31,456 nt of DNA from Actinomycetes bacterium (lineage in GTDB: Bacteria > Actinomycetota > Actinomycetes > Actinomycetales > Cellulomonadaceae). The position numbers and the translations under genes were made by a program. Position 1 is the first letter of the stretch. Every line of letters starts with the position of its first letter. The notes below the pieces were generated by a model. That model was given only the letters and a program-made list of their open reading frames with translations. It ran no database searches and was not told where the DNA came from. Location: the NCBI GenBank assembly GCA_023438885.1, contig JAEXPS010000099.1, positions 1-31,456 on the forward strand, written 5' to 3'. Positions 1 to 8,085 of this stretch are shown piece after piece.

Positions 1-35
1 GGGGGCAGGAGGGCGCGCCGCGGCCCGTCATGGGG

Positions 36-1106
36 CTACGGGAGCGGGTTCACCGCGCCCGTCAGGTGCGGCTTGCCGGTGGACGGGTTCCACACGGCAT
101 AGCCGAAGCCGTCGCCCTGCGGGGCGACGCGGACGTTCACCGTCGCCGGCAAGTACACCGGCGATGCGAAGTCGACGGTCCAGGTGAACGTGTGCCCGGC
201 GGCAGGGCCGACGTCCGCGAGCGCCCGCGCGGCGGTGTACATGCCGTGGGCGATCGCGCGGCGGAATCCGAACGGCCGGGCGGTCAGCGCCGTCAGGTGG
301 ATCGGGTTGCGATCGTGCGACACCGCCGCGTACCGCCGCCCGATGTCCGCCGGCAGCCGCCAGGCGCCCGTCGGCATCGGTGCCAGGAACTCCTCCCGCG
401 CAGCCTCCCCCCCCGTCCCCTCCGCGACGTCCGAGGAAGTGGTGGCCCTGGCAGCCACTTGCTCGGACGCTGCGCCAACCACCTCCGTGGCGCCACCCAC
501 CGCCGTTGTGGGCGAGAGTGTGCGGCCCTTGGCCAGGTAGGTCGAGAGGCCGTGCCAGGCCAGCTCCGACGAGCCGGCGCGGCGCACCTCCACGACGACG
601 TCCAGCTGCGTGCCCGAACGGTGCGGGCGCAGGTTCGTCGCCTGCGCGCGCACGTCGAGGTGGTCGTCGCGGAACAGGGGGCGGTGCTGCGTCACACGGT
701 TGGCGACGTGGACGAGGCCGGGCAGGGGCAGCGGAAAGTCCGTCCGCACCAGGAGCGCGGTGGCGACCGGGAACGCCATGACGTGGACGAATCCTGCGGG
801 CAACCTGTCGGCGGCCCGCAGCCCGAGCAGCGCCTGGTAGTCGCGCAGCCGGGTGGCGTCGACCGGCACGCCGCGCACCGCGTACGTGACGCCGGGGAGC
901 GTGGTGGGCGCCGTGCCGCGCCGGCGCTCGCCGGCCAGCCGTGCGGCCCTCGTCACCCCGCGCAGGAACAGCGGCCCGAGCGCGGGCACCTCGTCGAGGA
1001 GCACGTCGTCGGCCGCGTTCGCCAGGTCGCCCGCCCCGGTCGAACCGGTCGAACCGGTCGCCCCGGTCGGATCGGTCGGATCGGTCGGTTCCCCGGGCTG
1101 GTTCAT
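36..1106 (-). CDS. MaoC-family (HtdX-like) hydratase
   Basis: Probable (R)-specific enoyl-CoA/3-hydroxyacyl-thioester hydratase of the hot-dog fold, 356 aa from the chosen start. The C-terminal half carries the hydratase signature HDRNPIH (Asp265 and His270 as the catalytic pair). It is followed by FGFRRAIAHGMY, typical of MaoC domains. The N-terminal half resembles a second, degenerate hot-dog domain, as in mycobacterial HtdX/HtdZ proteins. I chose the ATG at 1106 because it overlaps the stop of the upstream ketoreductase as ATGA and sits behind a GGTGGGG stretch; an in-frame ATG at 1130 exists inside that gene. It is the last gene of a thiolase-ketoreductase-hydratase operon, so it should supply the dehydration or hydration step of the same fatty-acyl cycle. 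The first residues are a low-complexity Thr-Asp-Pro/Gly-Ser-Thr tail encoded by 9-bp repeats. Exact substrate unknown. Confidence 0.85.
   Translation of the reverse strand: MNQPGEPTDPTDPTGATGSTGSTGAGDLANAADDVLLDEVPALGPLFLRGVTRAARLAGERRRGTAPTTLPGVTYAVRGVPVDATRLRDYQALLGLRAADRLPAGFVHVMAFPVATALLVRTDFPLPLPGLVHVANRVTQHRPLFRDDHLDVRAQATNLRPHRSGTQLDVVVEVRRAGSSELAWHGLSTYLAKGRTLSPTTAVGGATEVVGAASEQVAARATTSSDVAEGTGGEAAREEFLAPMPTGAWRLPADIGRRYAAVSHDRNPIHLTALTARPFGFRRAIAHGMYTAARALADVGPAAGHTFTWTVDFASPVYLPATVNVRVAPQGDGFGYAVWNPSTGKPHLTGAVNPLP
1037..1090. repeat. Six 9-bp tandem units in the MaoC gene start
   Basis: Six consecutive units of the form CGGTCGNNN (plus strand) lie in the 5' end of the leftward hydratase gene and encode its TDP/TEP/ATG/STG tail. 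Because the unit is 9 bp, gain or loss of a copy would keep the reading frame and only change tail length. Confidence 0.8.
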
Positions 1107-2446
1107 CGCCCCACCATGTTCTGGCCGCACACCCGCAGCGTGCGCCCGACGATCCCACCGGCTGCCGGCGACGCGAGGAAGGCGACCGCCTCCGCGACGT
1201 CGACCGGCTGTCCGCCCTGCTGCAAGGAGCTGAGCCGCCGGGCCACCTGCCGGGTCAGCGCCGGCATCGCCGCGGTCATGTCGGTCTCGATGAACCCGGG
1301 CGCCACGGCGTTCGCCGTGCCCCCGAACGGCACCAGCAGGGGAGCGGTGGCTCGGGCGGCCCCGATGACGCCACCCTTCGAGGCCGCGTAGTTCGTCTGC
1401 CCGCGGTTTCCGGCGATGCCGCTCGTGGACGCCATCGAGACGATGCGCGGCGCGTCGGTGAAGTCGCCGCTGGTCAGCAGCGCCTCGTTGATGGCCAGCT
1501 GTGCCGCGACGTTGACGGCGATCACCGCGGCCCAGCGGTCCGGAGTCATGTTGGCGAGCAGCTTGTCGCGCGTGATGCCGGCGTTGTGGACCATGACGTG
1601 CAGGCCGCCGTGGCGGCCGATCGCATGGGCGAGGATGCGCTCGCCCGCATCCGGGGAGGTGACGTCGAGCTGGAGCGCGGTGCCACGCACGCGGTTGGCC
1701 ACGGCCGCCAGCTGCTCGCCGGCGGCGGGGACGTCGACGCAGACCACCGTCGCGCCGTCGCGAGCCAGAACCTCGGCGACGGTGGCGCCGATGCCGCGTG
1801 CCGCCCCGGTCACCACGGCGACGCGTCCGGCCAGCGGCTGCTCCCAGTCGGCGGGCAGCGTGCCGGCGTCGGAGTCGACCTCGACCAGCTGCCCGTCGAC
1901 GTACGCCGAGCGGCGAGACAGCAGGAAGCGCAGCGTGGCCACCGCGCTCGGCGCGGTGACGGGCACGTCCGCGGCGACGACGACCCCGTTCCCGGTGGCA
2001 CCTGCCCGCAGCTCCTTGGCCAGCGAGCGCACCAGGCCGTCCACGCCCTGCCGGGCTGCCGCGACGGCCGGGCCGTCGGTGTCCAGGGCGGGCCGCGAGA
2101 GGCTGACCACCCGGCCGTGCGCCGCCAGCGAGCGCAGCACCGACGCGGCCTCCAGGACGGGCGCCGCGAGGTCGTCGGGGTGGCGTACGTCGGTCAGTGC
2201 CAGGACCACGGCCGCGTACCGCAGGTCCGGCGTCGCGTGCCGGTGCACCTCGAGGTCCCAGTCCGCCGACATCAACCGGGCCACCGCGTCGGCGTCGGTG
2301 CCGCCCCCGAGCACCAGCACCGGACCGTCGACCAGCGGGTCCCCGGGCCGGTGCCGGCGCAGGGCCACGGGCCGCGGCAGCCCCAGCCGCTTGGCCAAGG
2401 TCGTCCCGAGACCGGAGTTCACCAGGTCCAGGTAGGCGTCGCCCAT
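1103..2446 (-). CDS. fabG: FabG4-type 3-oxoacyl-thioester reductase
   Basis: High-molecular-weight short-chain dehydrogenase/reductase, 447 aa, about twice the length of an ordinary FabG. Residues 1-195 form a flavodoxin-like N-terminal region seen in mycobacterial FabG4 (Rv0242c type). Residues 205-447 are the catalytic SDR domain. Visible motifs are the cofactor loop TGAARGIG (213-220), the NAG motif with Asn288, and the catalytic Ser340, Tyr353 and Lys357 (YAASK). It should reduce 3-oxoacyl-CoA or -ACP with NAD(P)H, or run the reverse reaction in beta-oxidation. It begins 1 bp after the thiolase stop and overlaps the hydratase start by 4 bp, so the three proteins are probably translationally coupled. 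The order thiolase-FabG4-MaoC matches the mycobacterial fadA2-fabG4-htdX locus, which supports the FabG4 assignment. Confidence 0.92.
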   Translation of the reverse strand: MGDAYLDLVNSGLGTTLAKRLGLPRPVALRRHRPGDPLVDGPVLVLGGGTDADAVARLMSADWDLEVHRHATPDLRYAAVVLALTDVRHPDDLAAPVLEAASVLRSLAAHGRVVSLSRPALDTDGPAVAAARQGVDGLVRSLAKELRAGATGNGVVVAADVPVTAPSAVATLRFLLSRRSAYVDGQLVEVDSDAGTLPADWEQPLAGRVAVVTGAARGIGATVAEVLARDGATVVCVDVPAAGEQLAAVANRVRGTALQLDVTSPDAGERILAHAIGRHGGLHVMVHNAGITRDKLLANMTPDRWAAVIAVNVAAQLAINEALLTSGDFTDAPRIVSMASTSGIAGNRGQTNYAASKGGVIGAARATAPLLVPFGGTANAVAPGFIETDMTAAMPALTRQVARRLSSLQQGGQPVDVAEAVAFLASPAAGGIVGRTLRVCGQNMVGR

Positions 2447-2447
2447 G

Positions 2448-3758
2448 TCACGCCGCCTCGAGGATCACGGCGATCCCCAGCCCGCCGGCGGCGCAGACCG
2501 AGACGAGGGCGCGCACGGGCTCGTCGGCCCCCCGCTCGGCGCGGATCCGGTGCAGCTCCTTGGCCGCCGTGGCGACGATGCGGCCGCCGGTCGCGGCGAA
2601 CGGGTGCCCGGCGGCCAGTGACGAGCCGTGGACGTTGAGGCGCTCGCGCGCCACCGTGCCGAACGCGCCCGGCAGTCCCAGGCGGGATCGGCCGAACTCG
2701 TCGGACTCCCAGGCGGCCAGCGTCGCGAGGACCGTGGAGGCGAACGCCTCGTGGAGCTCCACCAGCGCGAAGTCGTCGAGGGTCAGACCGTTGCGGGCCA
2801 GCAGCCGCGGCACGGCGTACGCCGGCGCCATGAGGAGCCCCTCGTCGCCGCGGACGAAGTCGACCGCCGCGACCTCGGCGTCCACGACGGCGGCCAGCGG
2901 CGTCAGGTCGTGGGCCGCGGCCCACTCGGCAGAACCCAGCAGCACCGTCGAGGCGCCGTCCGTCAGCGGGGTCGAGTTGCCCGCGGTCATCGTCGCCGGC
3001 GTCTCGAGCCGCTTGCCGAACACCGGCGGGAGCGCGGCCAGCTTCTCCAGCGAGGTGTCGGCCCGCAGGTTGCCGTCGCGCGTGACACCGGCGAAGGCGG
3101 TCACGAGGTCGTCGAAGAAGCCGGCGTCCCAGGCGGCCGCGAGGTTGCGGTGCGAGGCCAGCGCGAGCTCGTCCTGAGCCTCGCGTGTGATGCCCCAGTG
3201 GGCGGTGGTGATCGCCTGGTGCTCGCCCATCGAGAGCCCGGTGCGCGGCTCGTCGGTACGTGGCGCCACGGGCGCCAGGTCCTTGGGGCGCACCTTCGCC
3301 AGGGCGGCCAACCGGGCGCCCGTGGACTTCGCGCGGCTCGCGGCCAGGAGCGCGGCGCGCAGCCGGTCGCTGACGACGATCGGCGCGTCCGACGCCGAGT
3401 CGACGCCTCCGGCGATGCCCGACTCGAGCTGGCCGAGCCGGATCTTGTTGGCCAGGCCGACGATCGTCTCCACGCCCGTGGCGCAGGCCTCCTGCACGTC
3501 GTTGGCCGGCGTGTGCGGCGAGAGCGGCGAGCCGAGCACGGCCTCGCGGGTGAGGTTGAAGTCGCGGCTGTGCTTGAGCACCGCTCCGGCCGAGACCTGC
3601 CCGATGGTCTCGCCCTGGAGTCCGAACCGCGCCACCAGCCCGTCGAGCGCGGCCGTGAGGAGGTCGAGGTTGCTGGCGTGGGCGTACTGGGCTCCTGCGC
3701 GGGCGAAGGGGATCCGGTTGCCGCCGAGCACGTACGCCGGCCGGGGACTGCTGACCAT
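2448..3758 (-). CDS. Acetyl-CoA C-acyltransferase (FadA2-like thiolase)
   Basis: Thiolase of 436 aa, first gene of the leftward lipid operon. Active-site residues are all visible: nucleophilic Cys92 in QEACATG, the HEAFA motif with His336, GHPFAATG with His385, and the second cysteine Cys422 in CAAGGLG. HEAF instead of NEAF places it nearer the trifunctional-enzyme-type thiolases (FadI/FadA2) than the biosynthetic PhaA group. It should cleave 3-oxoacyl-CoA with CoA, or condense two acyl-CoAs. The start at 3758 follows a GGAGTGG ribosome-binding site. It faces the TetR gene across 84 bp containing palindromes, so repression by that TetR is likely (inference from layout). Confidence 0.92.
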   Translation of the reverse strand: MVSSPRPAYVLGGNRIPFARAGAQYAHASNLDLLTAALDGLVARFGLQGETIGQVSAGAVLKHSRDFNLTREAVLGSPLSPHTPANDVQEACATGVETIVGLANKIRLGQLESGIAGGVDSASDAPIVVSDRLRAALLAASRAKSTGARLAALAKVRPKDLAPVAPRTDEPRTGLSMGEHQAITTAHWGITREAQDELALASHRNLAAAWDAGFFDDLVTAFAGVTRDGNLRADTSLEKLAALPPVFGKRLETPATMTAGNSTPLTDGASTVLLGSAEWAAAHDLTPLAAVVDAEVAAVDFVRGDEGLLMAPAYAVPRLLARNGLTLDDFALVELHEAFASTVLATLAAWESDEFGRSRLGLPGAFGTVARERLNVHGSSLAAGHPFAATGGRIVATAAKELHRIRAERGADEPVRALVSVCAAGGLGIAVILEAA

Positions 3759-3808
3759 CCGCCACTCCGATCACCGTCGACGTCGACCGCATCTGAGCGG
3801 CCGAACTA

Positions 3809-3822
3809 GGGACGTAAGTCCC
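3809..3822. promoter_or_regulatory. Candidate TetR operator (GGGAC-N4-GTCCC)
   Basis: Perfect 5-bp inverted repeat with a GTAA spacer, in the 84-bp gap between the divergent thiolase operon and the tetR-oxidase pair. Position and symmetry suit a TetR dimer controlling both directions. Confidence 0.5.
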
Positions 3823-3836
3823 ACGAGACCTGTGCA

Positions 3837-3874
3837 GGACTCATGGTACTTGATACCGTCGGTTTCGTGAGTCC
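3837..3874. promoter_or_regulatory. Inverted repeat and inner palindrome at the tetR start
   Basis: GGACTCA (3837-3843) is repeated inverted as TGAGTCC (3868-3874). Between them lies GGTA-N5-TACC (3845-3857). The repeats straddle both possible tetR start codons (ATG 3843 and GTG 3867). If the GTG is used, all but the last few bases of the right arm form promoter/operator sequence. Confidence 0.4.
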
Positions 3875-4487
3875 CGACGGTCGTGCCACGCGCTGGGCGG
3901 GTCACCGGCTCGAGCGCCGGGCGGCCCTCGTCGCCCAGGCGCGCCGCAGCGTGCACCACCGCGGTCCCGACGCCTCGATGGAGGAGATCGCCGCCGACTC
4001 CGGCACGTCGAAGTCGCTGGTGTACCGCTACTTCGCCGACAAGACCGCGCTCCAGGTCGCGGTCGCCGAGCTGGTGGTCGGCGAGATCGCCGACGCCCTC
4101 GAGCTCGCGCTGCGGGCCGAGTCGACCCCCCGCGAGGGGCTGCGCGCCATGGTCTCGGTGTACCTGGCCATGGTGGAGTCGTCGCCCAACGTCTACGCCT
4201 TCGTCACGCGCGACGGGTCGGTGGACCACTTCCTCGGTTCGGTCACCGAGCTGGTCGCCGCGCCCTTCGTCCACGAGCACGCCGGCGACGGCGAAGGCAG
4301 CTCGGCCGGGGCGTGGGCGGCCGGTGCCGTCGGCTTCGTGCGGGGCGCCGGCGAGTGGTGGCTGACACACCGCGACGAGCAGCCCGATCGCGAGGCGCTC
4401 GCCGCGCAGGTGACCTCGTGGCTGTGGGCGGGACCCGTGGGGGTCCTGGCCCGCGCCGCCAAGCAGGGATCGAAGGAGATGCCATGA
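3843..4487 (+). CDS. TetR-family transcriptional regulator
   Basis: Regulator of 214 aa (206 aa if the in-frame GTG at 3867 is the true start). The helix-turn-helix lies at about residues 44-66, with the typical TetR tail of the recognition helix (SLVYRYFADK). The rest is a helical ligand-binding domain rich in Ala, Leu and Trp. Its stop overlaps the start of the acyl-CoA oxidase gene as ATGA, so the two are co-transcribed. It is divergent from the thiolase-ketoreductase-hydratase operon. It probably represses both units and responds to an acyl-CoA or fatty acid (inference). There is no good Shine-Dalgarno before the ATG. The palindrome beginning at that ATG makes the GTG start attractive, but I cannot decide between them. 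Confidence 0.85.
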   Translation: MVLDTVGFVSPDGRATRWAGHRLERRAALVAQARRSVHHRGPDASMEEIAADSGTSKSLVYRYFADKTALQVAVAELVVGEIADALELALRAESTPREGLRAMVSVYLAMVESSPNVYAFVTRDGSVDHFLGSVTELVAAPFVHEHAGDGEGSSAGAWAAGAVGFVRGAGEWWLTHRDEQPDREALAAQVTSWLWAGPVGVLARAAKQGSKEMP

Positions 4488-6553
4488 CGACGCTCGCCGA
4501 CGCCGGCACCGCGCGCCCGGTACCCTCGCGGCCCGAACCCCGGGTCGACGTCGCTGCGCTGGAGCAGCACGTGCTGGGTCGCTACGCCGACTTCCGCCGC
4601 CAGGCTCGAGCCGTGCTCGCCGACCCCGACCTCCACAAGGTCGAGGGCCTGAGCATGGCCGAGCACCGCGAGCGGGTGCTGCGCCAGCTGCGGAAGCTGG
4701 CGGCGAACCCCGACGCCGGGCACCGGCGCGCCTTCCCCGCCGCCGTCGGAGGGTCCGACGACCCCGGCGGCGGGCTGACGCTCTTCGACGAGCTCGTCGT
4801 CGCCGACCCCTCCTTGCAGATCAAGGCGGGCGTGCAGTGGGGCCTCTACTGCTCGGCGATCCTGCACCTCGGCACGGCCGAGCACCACGCACGCCTGCTG
4901 CCGGGCGGCCTCACGGTGGAGGTGCCGGGCGTCTTCGCGATGACCGAGACGGGTCACGGGTCGGACGTCGCGTCGGTCGCCACCACCGCCGAGTACGACC
5001 CTGCCACCGAGGAGTTCGTGCTCCACAGCCCGCACCGGGCGGCGTGGAAGGACTATCTCGGCAACGCCGCGCTGCACGGGACGGCCGCGGTGGTGTTCGC
5101 GCACCTGGTCACCGCGGCACCGGGCGGGCCCCGCGTCGACCACGGCGTCCACGCCTTCCACGTGCCGATCCGCGATCCCGAGACCGGCGCGTTCCTGCCG
5201 GGCATCGGCGGCGAGGACGACGGGGTCAAGGGCGGGCTCAACGGCATCGACAACGGCCGGCTGTGGTTCGACCACGTGCGCGTCCCGCGCACCGATCTGC
5301 TCAACCGGTACGGCGACGTTGCCCCGGACGGCACGTACACCTCGCCCATCGCCAGCCCGGGCCGCCGCTTCTTCACCATGCTCGGCACCCTGGTGCAGGG
5401 CCGCGTCTCGCTCGACGGCGCCGCGGCGAACGCGGCGAAGATCGGGCTGGCGATCGCGATCACGTACGGCAACCAGAGGCGCCAGTTCGCGGGCGTGGGG
5501 GACGACGAGATCGTGCTGCTGGACCACGGGCAGCACCAGCATCGGCTGCTTCCCCTGCTGGCGGAGACCTACGCCGCCACCTACGCGCACGAGCAGCTCG
5601 TCGGCTTGTTCGACGACGTGTTCTCCGGCCGCGACGCCGAGGGCCGGGAAGACCTCGAGACGCTGGCCGCCGCGCTGAAGCCGACGTCCACCTGGCATGC
5701 GCTGCGCACGCTCCAGACGTGCCGCGAAGCCTGCGGCGGCGCCGGGTTCCTCGCCGAGAACCGCCTCGTCGGGCTGCGGGCGGACCTCGACGTCTACGCG
5801 ACCTTCGAGGGCGACAACACGGTGCTCTACCAGCTGGTGGCCAAGCGGCTGCTCGCCGACTACGCCAAGGTCGTCAAGGCGGGGTCGCGGGTGGATCTGG
5901 CCAAGCTGGCCGCCGGCCGTGCCGCGGACGTCGCCCTGCACCGCACGCCGCTGATCCGCGCCGTGCAGACCCTCTCCGACGCCGGGGACGTGCGGCGCTC
6001 CGCGAACTCGCTGCGCGACGAGGACCTGCAGCGCGAGCTGCTGACCGACCGGGTCGAGACGATGGTGGCCGAGCTGGCGGCGGCCCTCGCACCGGCCCGC
6101 CGCATGGAACCCGCGACGGCCGCGGCGCTGCTCGCCGCCAACCAGCACGAGATGGTCGAGGCCGCGCGCGCCCACGCCGAGCGTGTCCAGTGGGAGGCGT
6201 TCACCGCGGCGCTGGCGACGGTCGCCGACCCGGGCACCCGCCAGGTGCTGACCTGGCTGCGCGACCTGTTCGGCCTGACCCTGATGGACCGGCACCTGGC
6301 CTGGTACCTGGTGCACGGCCGGCTGTCCGCGGGGCGGGCCCGCACGGTGTCGTCGTACCGCGACCGCCTGCTCACCCGGCTGCGACCGCACGCCCAGGAC
6401 CTCGTGGACGCGTTCGGCTTCGGTCCGGAGCACCTGCGCGCCCCGATCGCCTCCGGGGCGGAACGAGCCCGGCAGGACGAGGCGCGGGCCTATGCGAGGG
6501 CGGCACGAGCCGACGGCACGGCGGCGATGCCGGAGAAGCACGCCCGCCGCTGA
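4484..6553 (+). CDS. Acyl-CoA oxidase/dehydrogenase
   Basis: FAD-dependent first step of fatty acyl-CoA beta-oxidation, 689 aa. The length and motifs point to the acyl-CoA oxidase (ACOX) branch rather than the 380-400 aa dehydrogenases. Visible motifs are MTETGHGSD (153-161) in the FAD/acyl binding region, KDYLGNAALHG, ACGGAGFLAENR (about 415) and TFEGDNTVLYQ (about 440), the last typical of ACOX. A helical ACOX C-terminal domain follows. The start at 4484 overlaps the tetR stop (ATGA) behind AAGGAG; an upstream in-frame ATG at 4313 lies inside tetR and is unlikely. Together with the divergent thiolase, reductase and hydratase it completes one oxidation cycle. Whether it uses oxygen (oxidase) or an electron-transfer flavoprotein cannot be told from sequence alone. 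The end of the gene forms the left arm of a long hairpin. Confidence 0.88.
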   Translation: MTTLADAGTARPVPSRPEPRVDVAALEQHVLGRYADFRRQARAVLADPDLHKVEGLSMAEHRERVLRQLRKLAANPDAGHRRAFPAAVGGSDDPGGGLTLFDELVVADPSLQIKAGVQWGLYCSAILHLGTAEHHARLLPGGLTVEVPGVFAMTETGHGSDVASVATTAEYDPATEEFVLHSPHRAAWKDYLGNAALHGTAAVVFAHLVTAAPGGPRVDHGVHAFHVPIRDPETGAFLPGIGGEDDGVKGGLNGIDNGRLWFDHVRVPRTDLLNRYGDVAPDGTYTSPIASPGRRFFTMLGTLVQGRVSLDGAAANAAKIGLAIAITYGNQRRQFAGVGDDEIVLLDHGQHQHRLLPLLAETYAATYAHEQLVGLFDDVFSGRDAEGREDLETLAAALKPTSTWHALRTLQTCREACGGAGFLAENRLVGLRADLDVYATFEGDNTVLYQLVAKRLLADYAKVVKAGSRVDLAKLAAGRAADVALHRTPLIRAVQTLSDAGDVRRSANSLRDEDLQRELLTDRVETMVAELAAALAPARRMEPATAAALLAANQHEMVEAARAHAERVQWEAFTAALATVADPGTRQVLTWLRDLFGLTLMDRHLAWYLVHGRLSAGRARTVSSYRDRLLTRLRPHAQDLVDAFGFGPEHLRAPIASGAERARQDEARAYARAARADGTAAMPEKHARR

Positions 6554-6576
6554 CGGGCGCACTTCTCCGGCATCGC
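6524..6576. terminator. Long bidirectional hairpin over the oxidase stop codon
   Basis: The arm GCGATGCCGGAGAAG (6524-6538) pairs perfectly with 6562-6576. After a 2x2 internal mismatch an inner stem CGCCCG/CGGGCG (6541-6546, 6554-6559) closes a 7-nt loop containing the TGA. It lies between convergent genes, so a terminator for both is likely. No T-tract follows. Confidence 0.7.
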
Positions 6577-6581
6577 GTTCG

Positions 6582-7952
6582 TCAGGCGGACGTGTGATCG
6601 AGGAACCAGGCGTAGATGTCCGCGCCGTAGTCGGCCGCGGCCTCCCCGGTATAGGTGCGCGTCCACGAGTCGTGGTCGCGGTCGTCGTAGGTGGTCAGCA
6701 GCGCCTCCGCGCCGGGGCACGCCTGGAGCGCCGCGACCGTGTCGATCGAGCCGGCCGGCTCGACCGTGTCGTCGAGCAGACCGTGGAAGGCCCAGACCGG
6801 CACCGTGCCGAGGGAGCATCCAGCGGTGCCCAGGGCGGGCCGGCCCTCCGCCGCAATGGGCACGGCGGCCGCGACGAGCGGGTCGGCGGCGTACGCCGCC
6901 AGGTACTCCCACACGCCGAACCCGCCGCAGGACAGCCCGGTGAGGTACACCCGCGACGGGTCCACGCCCGGATACGCCGTCAGGGCGTACTCGAGGAAGC
7001 CGCGCACGGCCTCCGGGGTCCAGCAGAAGGCCTGCCCGGGGTCGAGCTGGCCGGCGGTGCTCAGGCCGTGCTGGGTCGTCATGAAGCACGAGCCCGGCCA
7101 TGGCTGGGCGTCGCAGTCGTAGACGGACTCGTCGGTCGGGAGCGGGAACTGCGGCGCGAGGACCACGAACGGCCGGTCCGACGGCCACCCGTTGTCGGCG
7201 ATGAGCTGGGGGATGCCGGTCCCCGCGACGAACGGCAGCTGCGTGGCGGAACCGTCGCCGCCTTCGCCGAAGCCGTGGAGGAACACGATCAGCGGCGACC
7301 CGCTGCCGTCGGAGTAGTCGGTCGGCAGGTACTCGCCGTACCCCAACGGCGAGGCCGTGGTGCCGGCAGGGTGCAGCGTCCAGCGGTCGGCGGAGTCCGA
7401 GCCGACGATGGCGCCCGCGGCGCCGCAGAACCCGCCGTTCCACCCCGGGTGCGGCCCGTGCGGGGTGCCGGCGAGGAACTCCACCCAGTTGCCCTCCGCG
7501 TCCGTGAGCACGTCGTACCGCAGATTGCCTCGGTCGCTCGCCACGACCCGGCCGGACATGTCCTCCACCACCTGCAACCGCCCGGACTGCTGGGAGACCA
7601 GGTGGTAGAGGCCGTCTGCGGCGGGTTCGGCGCGGACGTTCTTGAACTGAGCGCTGCCACGCACCACGAACGACTCGCCGGTGTCCGCGCGGGTGTGGAT
7701 CTCGCGCCAGTCCGGGCGGTCGGTCACGAAGGGGTAGCTCTGGCCGCCGACCTGGCGCCACGTGACGCTCGACGTACCCGTCACCTCGCCGGTGTAGGTG
7801 ACGAGGTAGCCGCAGTCCCAGTAGCTCCCCTCGTAGGTGTCGGAGTAGGTGGTGGTCTCCGGCGGTGCGGCGGCCGCGGGTGCGGCCGTCGCCACGAAGC
7901 ATGCGGCCGCCGCCGCCAGCGCGAGGGCGCCTGGAATGCGGGTACGTTCCAT
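6582..7952 (-). CDS. Secreted alpha/beta-hydrolase (esterase)
   Basis: Exported hydrolase of 456 aa, counted from the ATG at 7952. A Sec signal peptide is clear: positive MERTR start, hydrophobic alanine-rich core and an Ala-rich cleavage region ending near APAAAA. The first 150 residues of the mature protein look like a beta-rich accessory domain. The C-terminal part is an alpha/beta hydrolase of the prolyl-oligopeptidase/PHB-depolymerase-like group. It has the oxyanion turn FLHGFGEGG, nucleophile Ser341 in GLSCGGFG, an Asp in HGLLDDTVEP and a His in DRDHDSW. Several cysteines suggest disulfides outside the cell. An ATG at 7988 would put residues before the signal peptide and is less likely. 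The substrate is unknown, perhaps an ester-bearing polymer or feruloylated sugar. Confidence 0.8.
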   Translation of the reverse strand: MERTRIPGALALAAAAACFVATAAPAAAAPPETTTYSDTYEGSYWDCGYLVTYTGEVTGTSSVTWRQVGGQSYPFVTDRPDWREIHTRADTGESFVVRGSAQFKNVRAEPAADGLYHLVSQQSGRLQVVEDMSGRVVASDRGNLRYDVLTDAEGNWVEFLAGTPHGPHPGWNGGFCGAAGAIVGSDSADRWTLHPAGTTASPLGYGEYLPTDYSDGSGSPLIVFLHGFGEGGDGSATQLPFVAGTGIPQLIADNGWPSDRPFVVLAPQFPLPTDESVYDCDAQPWPGSCFMTTQHGLSTAGQLDPGQAFCWTPEAVRGFLEYALTAYPGVDPSRVYLTGLSCGGFGVWEYLAAYAADPLVAAAVPIAAEGRPALGTAGCSLGTVPVWAFHGLLDDTVEPAGSIDTVAALQACPGAEALLTTYDDRDHDSWTRTYTGEAAADYGADIYAWFLDHTSA

Positions 7953-8085
7953 CGGGCCAGGATGCAGGCGGTGTCGGGCCGGCCACATCCGTGTTATCCC
8001 GGTGAACGCGCGCGACTCCGTACGAATGTCAGGGCAGGGCGGGCGTGGAACCGTCGCCTCCGAGCCATCCCCGAGGAGTGATCCG

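Noticed and set aside
4193..6562. 789-aa open frame on the minus strand opposite the acyl-CoA oxidase
   Set aside because: High GC creates long open shadow frames. The translation is Arg/Gly/Val-rich without motifs, while the plus strand carries a full ACOX family pattern.
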